Of a stretch of DNA of 6,361 bases, positions 1-5,711 are shown piece after piece (position 1 is the stretch's first letter; every line of letters begins with the position of its first letter). Origin of the DNA: Cycloclasticus sp. GTDB lineage: Bacteria > Pseudomonadota > Gammaproteobacteria > Methylococcales > Cycloclasticaceae. The translations under genes and the position numbers were made by a program. The stretch covers positions 1 to 6,361 of the forward strand of contig JAHRWG010000329.1 of the NCBI GenBank assembly GCA_019090295.1, read 5' to 3'. The notes under the pieces were generated by a model. The model had not been told where the DNA came from and did not search any database. It saw nothing but the letters and a program-made list of their open reading frames with translations.

Positions 1-188
1 AAACGTGTAATTGACCCTGTTAATATTGGCGTGGCAATTAATATCCCAAACTCAGTATCACTTAAGCCCAATTCCTCTTTAATTTTTAAACCAATGATTG
101 AAAACATTGTCCAAACGGCAAAGTTGCAAGCAAATGCAACCGTGTTCATCGTCAATACCGACCATTGTTTTGTTGTTTCACTCACCAT
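1..188 (-). CDS. narK: NarK-type nitrate/nitrite transporter, N-terminal part (runs off the left edge)
   Basis: Reading the minus strand from the ATG at 188 gives 62 codons with no stop before the window edge. The peptide begins MVSETTKQWSVLTMNTVAF and continues with FAVWTMFSIIGLKIKEELGL and a GILIATPILTGSITR segment. This is the typical start of the nitrate/nitrite porter (NNP) branch of the major facilitator superfamily: a first membrane helix, the SIIG-IKEELGL loop, and the start of helix 2 with the ATPILTGS motif. NNP proteins sit in the inner membrane and import nitrate or exchange it for nitrite. Only about a seventh of the expected length is present. The ribosome site is weak (an AGGG about 11 bases upstream). 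It is divergent from the nitrate sensor-regulator pair, which supports a role in nitrate respiration. Whether it is the NarK1 or NarK2 subtype cannot be told from the part seen. Confidence 0.88.
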   Translation of the reverse strand, partial: MVSETTKQWSVLTMNTVAFACNFAVWTMFSIIGLKIKEELGLSDTEFGILIATPILTGSITR

Positions 189-288
189 TTTCAGCTGCCC
201 TTTAGATATAATCTTTTAATAGTAGACGCACTTTAACTCTAATGCACTGTACTAGGAACACGTTATATCAAGCCGTTCTTATGAAAAA

Positions 289-304
289 TACCACTAAAGT
301 GGTA
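289..304. promoter_or_regulatory. Predicted NarL/NarP binding site, 7-2-7 palindrome
   Basis: The sequence TACCACT-AA-AGTGGTA is a perfect inverted repeat of two heptamers separated by two bases. NarL and NarP of E. coli recognise heptamers of consensus TACYYMT, and the 7-2-7 inverted arrangement is the preferred high-affinity layout. Each heptamer here matches 6 of 7 positions, with A at position 5. It lies about 108 bases upstream of narK and 131 bases upstream of narX, next to the gene for the matching regulator. A hairpin role is less likely because no T-run follows on either strand. Confidence 0.65.
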
Positions 305-395
305 CGTGAGAAATAGCTTTATCTAACTGAAAAATATAGGGTTTTAAGTTATTTTTTTGTTTTTTAGGACCAAGTAAAATCGCCTACAGGTATTA

Positions 396-402
396 AGTGG
401 TA
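396..402 (-). promoter_or_regulatory. Additional NarL-type heptamer just upstream of narX
   Basis: AGTGGTA repeats exactly the right half of the 289-304 palindrome (AAGTGGTA is shared over 8 bases, 395-402). Read on the minus strand it is TACCACT. It ends 25 bases before the narX start codon, a position suited to repression or autoregulation of narXL. A single 7-mer is weak evidence on its own. Confidence 0.35.
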
Positions 403-415
403 GCGTCATTAAATT

Positions 416-420
416 AAAGG
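416..420 (+). promoter_or_regulatory. Ribosome binding site of narX
   Basis: AAAGG sits 7 bases before the ATG at 428 and fixes this ATG as the start of the sensor kinase. Confidence 0.65.
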
Positions 421-427
421 TAAACGA

Positions 428-2134
428 ATGAAGAAACCTATTTATAAAACACCAGGCATTAATAATTCGTCATTAGTTACCCGCTTTAGCCAAGTTCTTG
501 CGCTGTTTATTACCTTATCAATTGCTGGCCTCCTAACCTTTATCCTAATGTCCGAAAGCATTAATGCTAATGCCGGCAAAATAAACCTGACTGGCTCACT
601 AAGAATGCTTGCCAGTAACATCCCGCATGCTCAACAGAAACCGCAAGCACTGGCACCTTTCCAGCAACGACTTAGCCTTGTTCGGTCCACCATTCAACTT
701 GATTTAAAAAAGGATCCTGTGCTCAACCAGTTATTCGACAGCATCGAAGTAACCTGGGAAGAAATATCTACACATGGCTACCCACTTAAACAACAACGTC
801 ATTTTAATAATGACCTTGACCGTTTAGTCACGTATTTTCAACATAAAACTGAGCAGCAAATTAAGCAGCTTAGACTTATTCAATTTCTTGGTTTTTTTTC
901 CATTCTTTTGATTAGCTACATCAGTATTTACCGTTTAAAACGACGCTTTATTAGCCCCTTTCAGCAGCTTGTGTCTGTTGCTAATGAAGCGGGAAAAGGC
1001 AATTTCACAGCAAAAGCAGATGAGACCGGCATTGGGGAGCTGGGACAATTAGCTCAAAGCCTTAATGAAATGTCCCAACAATTATCAATTACCTACCAAG
1101 AATTTGAAAATAAGGTCTCATTAAAGAATCAATTACTAGAACAAACTAATCGATCCCTTAATATTTTATATCGCTCGGCTGACAGCCTCTCCGTCGAACG
1201 TTCTGACGACAAACTATCAGAACTTATTTTACAGCTTGAGTCAGCATTAGGGGCTGGCCATGTCTATGCAAGGCTTGATAAAAAAGAGACCTCGCTGCTA
1301 CCTTGCATACCAAGAGACTCCAGTATTTTTCCATTGAGCCACCCTTACCCTATTAACAAAGGCAGCCTTTCTTTTGGCACTCTTGTTTGGTTAACCACCA
1401 AGCAACTAACGCCTCAACCTTGGCAGCAAGAGCTATTGAGTGCGATGGCTAACCTATTCGCCAGCGCATTTGACTCTGAACACAAGCAACAAGCAGAAGG
1501 CCGGTTGCAAATACTGGAAGAACGCGCCGTCATTGCCCGTGAGTTACATGATTCGTTAGCCCAGTCACTGTCATACTTAAAATTCCAAGTTAGCTTGCTT
1601 AAAAAACAGTTAGGCAATCAATTAGCAGCACCCAATGTAACAGCCACCATTAATGAAATATCAGATGCCACTAACACGTCATACAAGCAGCTTAGAGAAG
1701 TTCTTACGACCTTTAGGCTAAAATTAGACAATGACTCTATTCAAAGTTCTATTCGCACATTGATAGATCAAATATGCCTGAAAAGCCCTGTCCAAATAAA
1801 CCTAGACTATAAACTGCGAGAAGACTCCTTAACTCCCAACCAAGAAATCCACTTATTACAAGTTATCAGAGAAGCACTATCCAATGTGCAAAAGCATTCA
1901 AATGCTAGCCAAGCCACCGTGACTGTCTTCATAAAAAATAACATTATTAATGTAAAAATCTGTGACAATGGCTGTGGCTTAGGTGACCCTCATGCAAAAG
2001 AAGGGCACTTTGGGTTATCCATCATGCAGGAACGTGCAAGATCCTTGTCTGGTACGTTGGACATTTCAGCCAATATACCGTCTGGTACCAAAATATTATT
2101 AACCTTTAACCCCAGTTTAAATAATACCCTATGA
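428..2134 (+). CDS. narX: Nitrate/nitrite sensor histidine kinase, NarX/NarQ family
   Basis: This 568-residue inner-membrane kinase senses nitrate/nitrite in the periplasm and phosphorylates the response regulator encoded next. Visible order: TM helix 1 at about 22-41; a periplasmic P-box with GSLRM at 56-60, whose Arg59 corresponds to the anion-binding arginine of NarX/NarQ; a periplasmic bundle to about 149; TM helix 2 at 150-170; HAMP at 171-223; a coiled coil and a GAF-like central module at about 247-350. The HisKA_3 H-box is ARELHDSLAQSL with phospho-acceptor His374. The HATPase domain has the N-box REALSNVQKHS (Asn486), the G1 box DNGCGLG (513-519) and GHFGLSIMQERA (526-537). The length matches E. 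coli NarQ (566) better than NarX (598), and the central cysteine cluster of NarX is absent (only Cys293 there). The name narX is chosen because the gene is paired with narL beside narK. Its stop codon overlaps the narL start. Confidence 0.85.
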   Translation: MKKPIYKTPGINNSSLVTRFSQVLALFITLSIAGLLTFILMSESINANAGKINLTGSLRMLASNIPHAQQKPQALAPFQQRLSLVRSTIQLDLKKDPVLNQLFDSIEVTWEEISTHGYPLKQQRHFNNDLDRLVTYFQHKTEQQIKQLRLIQFLGFFSILLISYISIYRLKRRFISPFQQLVSVANEAGKGNFTAKADETGIGELGQLAQSLNEMSQQLSITYQEFENKVSLKNQLLEQTNRSLNILYRSADSLSVERSDDKLSELILQLESALGAGHVYARLDKKETSLLPCIPRDSSIFPLSHPYPINKGSLSFGTLVWLTTKQLTPQPWQQELLSAMANLFASAFDSEHKQQAEGRLQILEERAVIARELHDSLAQSLSYLKFQVSLLKKQLGNQLAAPNVTATINEISDATNTSYKQLREVLTTFRLKLDNDSIQSSIRTLIDQICLKSPVQINLDYKLREDSLTPNQEIHLLQVIREALSNVQKHSNASQATVTVFIKNNIINVKICDNGCGLGDPHAKEGHFGLSIMQERARSLSGTLDISANIPSGTKILLTFNPSLNNTL

Positions 2135-2787
2135 CAATAGCTCAGATCATGCTCGTTGATGACCACCCTTTATTACGCAAAGGGTTAGCTCAACTTATTT
2201 CATTTGAAAACCTACTCAATGTTACCTGTGAAGCATCATCAGGAGAGGAGGCTTTATCGCTTGTCTTAAACTTAAACATAAACCCCGACCTTATTCTTTT
2301 AGATTTAGATATGAAGGGTATGAATGGCCTTGAAACTCTTTGCGCTTTTAAGGAGGCTAACATTGACAGTAAAATTGTTATTTTTAGCGTTTCAGATAAC
2401 GAAGCCGATGTTTTACAAGCCCTAAAATTTGGAGCCGATGGGTATTTACTTAAAGATTCAGAACCTGAAGATGTTATTCAGCAGATCTATAAAGCCATTA
2501 AGGGTGAGCTAGTACTAAGCCCACCGCTAGCACAAATTGTCGCACGTTCTGTGCAGCAGCACAGCACCGCTCCATCAAAAATTGAAAAACTAACACGACG
2601 AGAAATAGAAATACTGCGTCACCTAGCAAAGGGGGAAAGCAACAAAGTTGTCGCAAAGGCTTTAGGCATTACTGAAGCGACCGTCAAAGTGCATATTAAA
2701 AATTTATTAAAAAAGCTGTCGCTAAGAACCCGGCTAGAAGCCGCTATTTGGGCGTTGGAAAACAAGATGGTCTCTAACCGCCTTTAA
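2131..2787 (+). CDS. narL: Nitrate/nitrite response regulator NarL
   Basis: This 218-residue NarL/FixJ-type transcription regulator takes phosphate from the upstream kinase. The receiver domain (about 4-120) has the acidic pair Asp10-Asp11, phospho-acceptor Asp58 in LILLDLDMKGMNG, switch Ser86 and invariant Lys108. After a linker at about 121-152 comes a LuxR/GerE helix-turn-helix: LTRREIEILRHLAKG, then a recognition helix with TEATVKVHIKNLLKKL at 181-196. The TVKVH-K-LLKK segment is nearly that of E. coli NarL, whose lysines there contact the TACYYMT heptamer, so similar DNA sites are expected; the palindrome at 289-304 fits. The ATG overlaps the kinase stop in ATGA (4 bp), so the two are translationally coupled. 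No convincing intrinsic terminator follows. Confidence 0.9.
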   Translation: MTIAQIMLVDDHPLLRKGLAQLISFENLLNVTCEASSGEEALSLVLNLNINPDLILLDLDMKGMNGLETLCAFKEANIDSKIVIFSVSDNEADVLQALKFGADGYLLKDSEPEDVIQQIYKAIKGELVLSPPLAQIVARSVQQHSTAPSKIEKLTRREIEILRHLAKGESNKVVAKALGITEATVKVHIKNLLKKLSLRTRLEAAIWALENKMVSNRL

Positions 2788-2846
2788 AGACTAGCCCCTA
2801 GCCTACGGTTCTTAAAGTCGCCAATAACGTAGTGTTTAAACTAGGT

Positions 2847-2966
2847 TTATTTCTTTTCTTTGAAGGTATACCAAAGCAAAAAACCCGCCATACCCAACAT
2901 AAAAACAATGACTCCCAAGGATAAAATACCGCCCCAGCTACCTAACAATTCTGCCCACAATTCCAT
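2847..2966 (-). CDS. DUF3149-like single-pass small membrane protein (39 aa)
   Basis: A minus-strand frame from ATG 2966 to TAA 2847 encodes 39 residues, starting MELWAELLGSWGGILSLG and ending LLWYTFKEKK. It has a short amphipathic N-terminus (1-11), one hydrophobic helix at about 13-34 containing ILSLGVIVFMLGMAGF, and a basic C-terminal tail (KEKK), consistent with a cytoplasmic C-terminus. The pattern (xLWxxLL...G..SL.VIVFMLGM....) resembles the DUF3149 family of tiny gammaproteobacterial membrane proteins, whose function is unknown to me. GAGGG ends 6 bases before the ATG, a strong ribosome site. A predicted FNR-dependent promoter lies upstream (3008-3049), suggesting expression under low oxygen. 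It is convergent with narL. The family call is from memory of the pattern; coding status is well supported. Confidence 0.78.
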   Translation of the reverse strand: MELWAELLGSWGGILSLGVIVFMLGMAGFLLWYTFKEKK

Positions 2967-2972
2967 AACTAA

Positions 2973-2977
2973 CCCTC
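2973..2977 (-). promoter_or_regulatory. Ribosome binding site of the 39-aa membrane protein
   Basis: On the minus strand GAGGG stands 6 bases before the ATG at 2966. It is the clearest Shine-Dalgarno sequence in the window and supports translation of this short gene. Confidence 0.7.
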
Positions 2978-3007
2978 ATTTTTATATTTAATAAACCTTA
3001 AAGTAAC

Positions 3008-3013
3008 ACTATA
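3008..3013 (-). promoter_or_regulatory. Predicted -10 element of the small-membrane-protein promoter
   Basis: Minus-strand TATAGT matches 5 of 6 positions of TATAAT. Its upstream edge is 29.5 bases from the centre of the FNR-like box at 3036-3049. That is exactly the class II geometry, with the activator centred at -41.5 and -10 spanning -12 to -7. The implied start is near 3001, giving a leader of about 34 bases. Confidence 0.6.
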
Positions 3014-3035
3014 AACAATCTAAACAAAAATAATC

Positions 3036-3049
3036 ATGATCTGCATCAA
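3036..3049. promoter_or_regulatory. Predicted FNR/ANR-type box
   Basis: ATGAT-CTGC-ATCAA matches 9 of 10 defined bases of the FNR consensus TTGAT-N4-ATCAA, with the correct 4-base spacer. It is centred 76 bases upstream of the minus-strand ATG at 2966 and about 145 bases upstream of the plus-strand pseudouridine synthase start, so the small membrane protein is the more likely target. FNR/ANR proteins carry a 4Fe-4S cluster and activate genes when oxygen is low. Confidence 0.65.
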
Positions 3050-3187
3050 CTAGTTTATAAAAAACATACCTTATCCGCGAGCATTAGGTGACATAGAGTG
3101 CCAGCCATTTCCAATTTATAACCTTTTTTCAATGTAGCCTTCACGTCAGCTCCGTAAGCAAGAAACATCGTCCCACCCACTCCTATT

Positions 3188-4081
3188 ATGATTACATCCA
3201 AACACGCATCAAAACTTAGCCTGCCGCAATTAAACCCGGGTGTTAGCAGCGTTTTACAATACCTTGTCATTAAGTTTCCCAATATATCAGCAGATGTATG
3301 GCAACAGCGTATGCGGCAAGGTAAGGTCCATTGGCATAACGGGGCTTTAATACACCCCGATACAGCCTATAGACCACAGCAACGTGTTTATTATTACCGT
3401 GAACTTGAATATGAGCCGAGCATTCCGTTTGAAGAAAAAATTTTATTTCAAGATGAGCACTTATTGCTTGCTTATAAACCACATTTTCTTCCTGTCACAC
3501 CTGGTGGGGTTTACATTAATGAGTGTTTACAGAATAGACTTCGAGATAAAACAGGCATAACGTCTTTGCAAGCTTTGCACCGACTTGACAGAGCCACTGC
3601 TGGCTTGGTTTTATTATCTAAACGGCTCGACACGCGACATGCGTATCACCACCTGTTTGAAACTCGGCAAATACACAAAACCTATCAAGCCATTGCCAGC
3701 ATTAATAACGGTAGCGATTTAGTTGGAAAAAAATGGACTGTAAAAAACTGTATTCAACGATCAACCCCAACATTCCTTATGGCCCTTGGGACCGGTAAAA
3801 AGAATAGCCATTCAACGATCAAATGTATTGAACAGTCTACTAATAAAGCCTTATTTGAGCTAAACCCTATTACTGGAAAAACACACCAGTTAAGGCTGCA
3901 CATGCAATCAATAGGCATGCCAATATTGAATGATTCATACTACCCTGTCTTACAAGAAAAAAAAGCTGATAATTATTCACAACCCCTGCAATTGCTTGCC
4001 AAAAAGCTTAGCTTTATAGACCCTTTTAGCCAACAACACCGTTCCTTCAGCTGTGCCGAGAGCTTAAACCTAAACCAGTAA
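3188..4081 (+). CDS. RluA-family RNA pseudouridine synthase
   Basis: This 297-residue cytoplasmic enzyme isomerises uridine to pseudouridine in rRNA or tRNA; the substrate cannot be named from sequence. An S4-like RNA-binding region lies at about 18-70 (VSSVLQYLVIKFPNISADVW, then MRQGKVHWHNG). The catalytic domain follows, with LAYKPHFLPVTPGG at 94-107 and motif II LHRLDRATAGLVLLSK at 130-145, in which Asp134 is the expected catalytic aspartate. RQIHKTYQAI is at 160-169, motif III PITGKTHQLRLHMQSIGMPI at 227-246, and a C-terminal QPLQLLAKKLSFIDPF strand at 265-280. Length and layout fit a full COG0564 protein. ATG 3188 is the only usable start: a stop codon lies 11 codons upstream in frame and the next methionine (residue 42) would remove part of the S4-like region. 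No Shine-Dalgarno sequence precedes it. It stands alone on this strand. Confidence 0.88.
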   Translation: MITSKHASKLSLPQLNPGVSSVLQYLVIKFPNISADVWQQRMRQGKVHWHNGALIHPDTAYRPQQRVYYYRELEYEPSIPFEEKILFQDEHLLLAYKPHFLPVTPGGVYINECLQNRLRDKTGITSLQALHRLDRATAGLVLLSKRLDTRHAYHHLFETRQIHKTYQAIASINNGSDLVGKKWTVKNCIQRSTPTFLMALGTGKKNSHSTIKCIEQSTNKALFELNPITGKTHQLRLHMQSIGMPILNDSYYPVLQEKKADNYSQPLQLLAKKLSFIDPFSQQHRSFSCAESLNLNQ

Positions 4082-4161
4082 TTATCAATTATGCCACTCA
4101 GGGCATTTGAAGCCCTCGATAAAGAAAATGCTAAACCATCGACAGCACTTAAGTTCGTAGG
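4082..4161. other. Convergent intergenic stretch
   Basis: This gap separates the pseudouridine synthase end from the minus-strand cluster (counting the frame-shifted tail of the PqqD-like gene to 4162). It holds only a 5-bp stem AGGGC/GCCCT (4100-4104 with 4112-4116, 7-base loop) without a T-run, so a terminator is not called. Confidence 0.4.
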
Positions 4162-4214
4162 TTAAACGTATGGAGGTGTAATAAACTGATAATCGCCTTC
4201 CAAATAAGAGGACT

Positions 4215-4598
4215 CTAGTTTAATTGGCTCGCTTTATCAGATGTATCTTTGTTAATTAACGCTCGTGCCTTATCCAAATCGAGCGTTTCAATCGGGGAGG
4301 CTAAGTAATAAGGCAAGGTAACGGCTTGCTCACTTAACTTAAGCAACTCGCCCTCTTCAAGTCGTTCAATAACTGAATGCAGTGTTTTTTCTAAATTAGC
4401 CGGTGCTTGCGGGTATTGCTGTGCAAGGTAATCTATTAATTGCTGAATAGTATGCTGCCCATCCGCCAGTGAAATAACAATGCCCATCCACCCTTCTAAA
4501 GGCGATACTTTGTCTGGCGCATTAATGTCTGCCAAGGCCACCTGGTTATTCTGTTGAGTAAAAACAGTCGTACGGTAAAAGTGCTGTGTGTTATTCAT
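4215..4598 (-). CDS. PqqD-like protein, probably shortened by a frameshift
   Basis: The open frame encodes 127 residues. Positions about 30-90 (SPLEGWMGIVISLADGQHTI, a tyrosine-rich helix, then VIERLEEGELLKL) follow the PqqD fold pattern: a strand with hydrophobic residues, a D-G-x-x-T-I turn, and helices of the kind that bind RiPP precursor leader peptides and radical SAM enzymes. The segment after residue 95 (LPYYLASPIETLDLDKARAL) lies beyond the PqqD core. No radical SAM or precursor gene is in the window, so a peptide-modification role is only a possibility. The frame ends KASQLN-stop, but one frame over a further 23 codons run without a stop to 4162 with a natural-looking composition (SEPIKLESSYLEG...). 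One extra A in the AAA run at 4233-4235 would join the two into a 145-residue protein. The gene lies 51 bases downstream of ppiC, probably in one transcript. The ribosome site is weak. Confidence 0.6.
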   Translation of the reverse strand: MNNTQHFYRTTVFTQQNNQVALADINAPDKVSPLEGWMGIVISLADGQHTIQQLIDYLAQQYPQAPANLEKTLHSVIERLEEGELLKLSEQAVTLPYYLASPIETLDLDKARALINKDTSDKASQLN

Positions 4599-4649
4599 CG
4601 TTAGTCTCTAGTCTTTATTTTCTTAAACTCAAAGGTTATCAAGCAGCCA

Positions 4650-4928
4650 TTAGTGCCGGTAAATAGTTTCAATAAGGTGATAGCCATGCTTAGTTTTAAC
4701 TGGGCCATGTACTGTTAGCAATGACTTTTTAAAGACCACATTATCAAATGCCTTCAACATTTTTCCGGGAGAAAACTCACCTAGATCACCGCCTCTTTTT
4801 GCCGAGTTACAAATGGAGTTTTTTTTAGCCAATTGAGCAAAATCAGCCCCTTTAGCCAGCAGTTTTTTAAGTTTATCAGCCTCTTCCTTAGTCTTAACTA
4901 AAATATGTCGTGCACACGCTTTTGCCAT
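4650..4928 (-). CDS. ppiC: Peptidyl-prolyl cis-trans isomerase, cytoplasmic parvulin PpiC
   Basis: This 92-residue stand-alone parvulin catalyses cis-trans isomerisation of X-Pro bonds, helping proteins fold in the cytoplasm; there is no signal peptide. The sequence follows E. coli PpiC (93 aa) throughout: MAKACARHILVKTKEEADKL, GADFAQLAKKNSICNSAKRG at 27-46, GDLGEFSPGKMLKAFDNVVF at 47-66, and the C-terminal TKHGYHLIETIYRH. Expected active-site residues His8, Cys40, Met57, Phe61, His81 and His84 are all present. It begins 38 bases after the PqiA-like gene stops and is followed by the PqqD-like gene, so the three are likely co-transcribed. The ribosome site is weak (AGG about 11 bases upstream). 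Confidence 0.93.
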   Translation of the reverse strand: MAKACARHILVKTKEEADKLKKLLAKGADFAQLAKKNSICNSAKRGGDLGEFSPGKMLKAFDNVVFKKSLLTVHGPVKTKHGYHLIETIYRH

Positions 4929-4966
4929 TACTTTGTCTACCTAATTATTGTTTAAAAACCTAGTGG

Positions 4967-5575
4967 CTAACTTGCACCATTATCATCTAGCGCCATCAGT
5001 TGCGCCGCTGCAATAGCTGAGAGGCAATAGGCAACAAAAAAATAAAAGCCACTCCCTAGTGTCGCCGTCATTCGCACCGTATTAACAGCATACTCATTCG
5101 CATTAATTGCCAAAAAGGCCACGATTAACCCCATTACAAACACATCAGACATGGACCACTTACTGAGTGTACTGCTTAATTTTAATGATGTTTGTTTAAG
5201 GCGTGCTTGTTTGGTGAATAGTGAGAAACTGACCAGTAAAATTTTAAACACAGGAATTAGCACACCAAACATGCCTATCAACAACCCTACTAATACATGC
5301 CCATTAGATACCAGCTCACTCATCGTGCTCCACAGGCTACGCGTTGACTTAAATACCGTTACACTGCCTTCAACTTGAAGTTGGCTAACCAGTGATTGCA
5401 AAAAGGGTTGAAAAAATTGCTGACTCTCATCTGGTGGTGTTAACGCGTCAACAGTTAACTCTAGCATGCCTTGCTTTTCTACCGTTGCTTCAATACTCAT
5501 TAATGGCAGAGTTAGGCCCGGCACTAAAAAAACAATCGACAATAAAAACAATGCTATCGATCTATATTTAACCAT
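4967..5575 (-). CDS. PqiA-family (paraquat-inducible protein A) inner-membrane protein, single domain
   Basis: This 202-residue membrane protein has predicted helices at about 7-27, 95-121, 144-160 and 173-196, with a periplasmic loop of about 65 residues after the first. The signature is WSMSDVFVMGLIVAFLAINA at 140-159, matching the conserved W-x-M-x-DVFV segment of PqiA domains. E. coli PqiA and YebS (LetA) hold two such domains with zinc-ribbon cysteines and work with MCE proteins in envelope lipid transport. This protein is a single domain, lacks the N-terminal cysteine pairs, and has an unusually long loop after helix 1; no MCE partner is in view. Its exact role is therefore open. GGAAGG stands 9 bases before the ATG at 5575. 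It heads the PpiC/PqqD-like cluster unless the 22-aa frame upstream is real. Confidence 0.8.
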   Translation of the reverse strand: MVKYRSIALFLLSIVFLVPGLTLPLMSIEATVEKQGMLELTVDALTPPDESQQFFQPFLQSLVSQLQVEGSVTVFKSTRSLWSTMSELVSNGHVLVGLLIGMFGVLIPVFKILLVSFSLFTKQARLKQTSLKLSSTLSKWSMSDVFVMGLIVAFLAINANEYAVNTVRMTATLGSGFYFFVAYCLSAIAAAQLMALDDNGAS

Positions 5576-5607
5576 TTATATCTACCTTCCAATATCGTCT
5601 TAGCACT

Positions 5608-5676
5608 TTATTGTACCTGAGGTTTAAGGGTGTTCTTAAGAAATAAATAACCACCGACTAGTATCAAGCCGCCCAT
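5608..5676 (-). CDS. Possible 22-aa membrane peptide upstream of the PqiA-like gene
   Basis: A minus-strand frame from ATG 5676 to TAA 5608 encodes 22 residues: MGGLILVGGYLFLKNTLK followed by a short PQVQ tail. It is one short hydrophobic stretch followed by a basic end, like known tiny membrane peptides. AAGG lies 11 bases upstream, a little far. The frame stays open for 25 further codons upstream (to a stop near 5754) but without a good start, so it could also be the remnant of a longer gene. It ends 32 bases before the PqiA-like gene. No family is recognised, and a chance frame remains quite possible. Confidence 0.3.
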   Translation of the reverse strand: MGGLILVGGYLFLKNTLKPQVQ

Positions 5677-5688
5677 TTTGTTCAAGGC

Positions 5689-5711
5689 CTTTTTTATGCT
5701 GTTTAAAAAAG
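5689..5711. repeat. Small AT-rich inverted repeat
   Basis: CTTTTTTA at 5689-5696 and TAAAAAAG at 5704-5711 form an 8-bp inverted repeat with a 7-base loop. The stem is almost all A/T, so it is a weak hairpin and not a convincing terminator. It overlaps the upstream part of the possible 22-aa frame and the leader side of the binding-protein gene. Confidence 0.4.

Larger units (their letters stand above)
189..427. promoter_or_regulatory. Divergent narK / narXL control region
   Basis: This 239-base AT-rich intergenic stretch must hold the promoters of both the leftward narK gene and the rightward narXL operon. It contains a 16-bp palindrome at 289-304 and a further copy of its half-site at 396-402. 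On the minus strand a TTGAT pentamer occurs at 271-267, followed 22 bases later by TAAAGT at 235-230. No convincing -35/-10 pair could be picked for narXL; TAAAAT at 375-380 is a possible -10 but lacks a good -35. A tiny 11-codon frame starting at 281 overlaps the palindrome and has no ribosome site, so it is not called. Confidence 0.7.

Noticed and set aside
31..219. Plus-strand 62-codon frame
   Set aside because: It lies opposite the narK start, whose minus-strand translation is a clear NNP-family transporter; this frame has no recognisable protein features.
281..316. 11-codon plus-strand frame overlapping the NarL-type palindrome
   Set aside because: It has no ribosome binding site and the sequence is better explained as a regulator site.
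1414..1617. Minus-strand 67-codon frame
   Set aside because: It is antisense to the H-box region of the sensor kinase and is a shadow of that conserved sequence.
2788..2846. Possible terminator between narL and the convergent 39-aa gene (for example TAAAC-TAG-GTTTA followed by T-rich sequence)
   Set aside because: The stem is only 5 bp, rich in A/T, and has a 3-base loop, so it is too weak to call.
3270..3482. Minus-strand 70-codon frame
   Set aside because: It is antisense to the N-terminal part of the pseudouridine synthase and resembles nothing known.
4100..4116. Stem AGGGC/GCCCT after the pseudouridine synthase gene
   Set aside because: It is a 5-bp stem with no T-run on either strand; not supported as an intrinsic terminator.
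5151..5378. Plus-strand 75-codon frame
   Set aside because: It is antisense to the PqiA-like gene, which has convincing membrane helices and a family signature.
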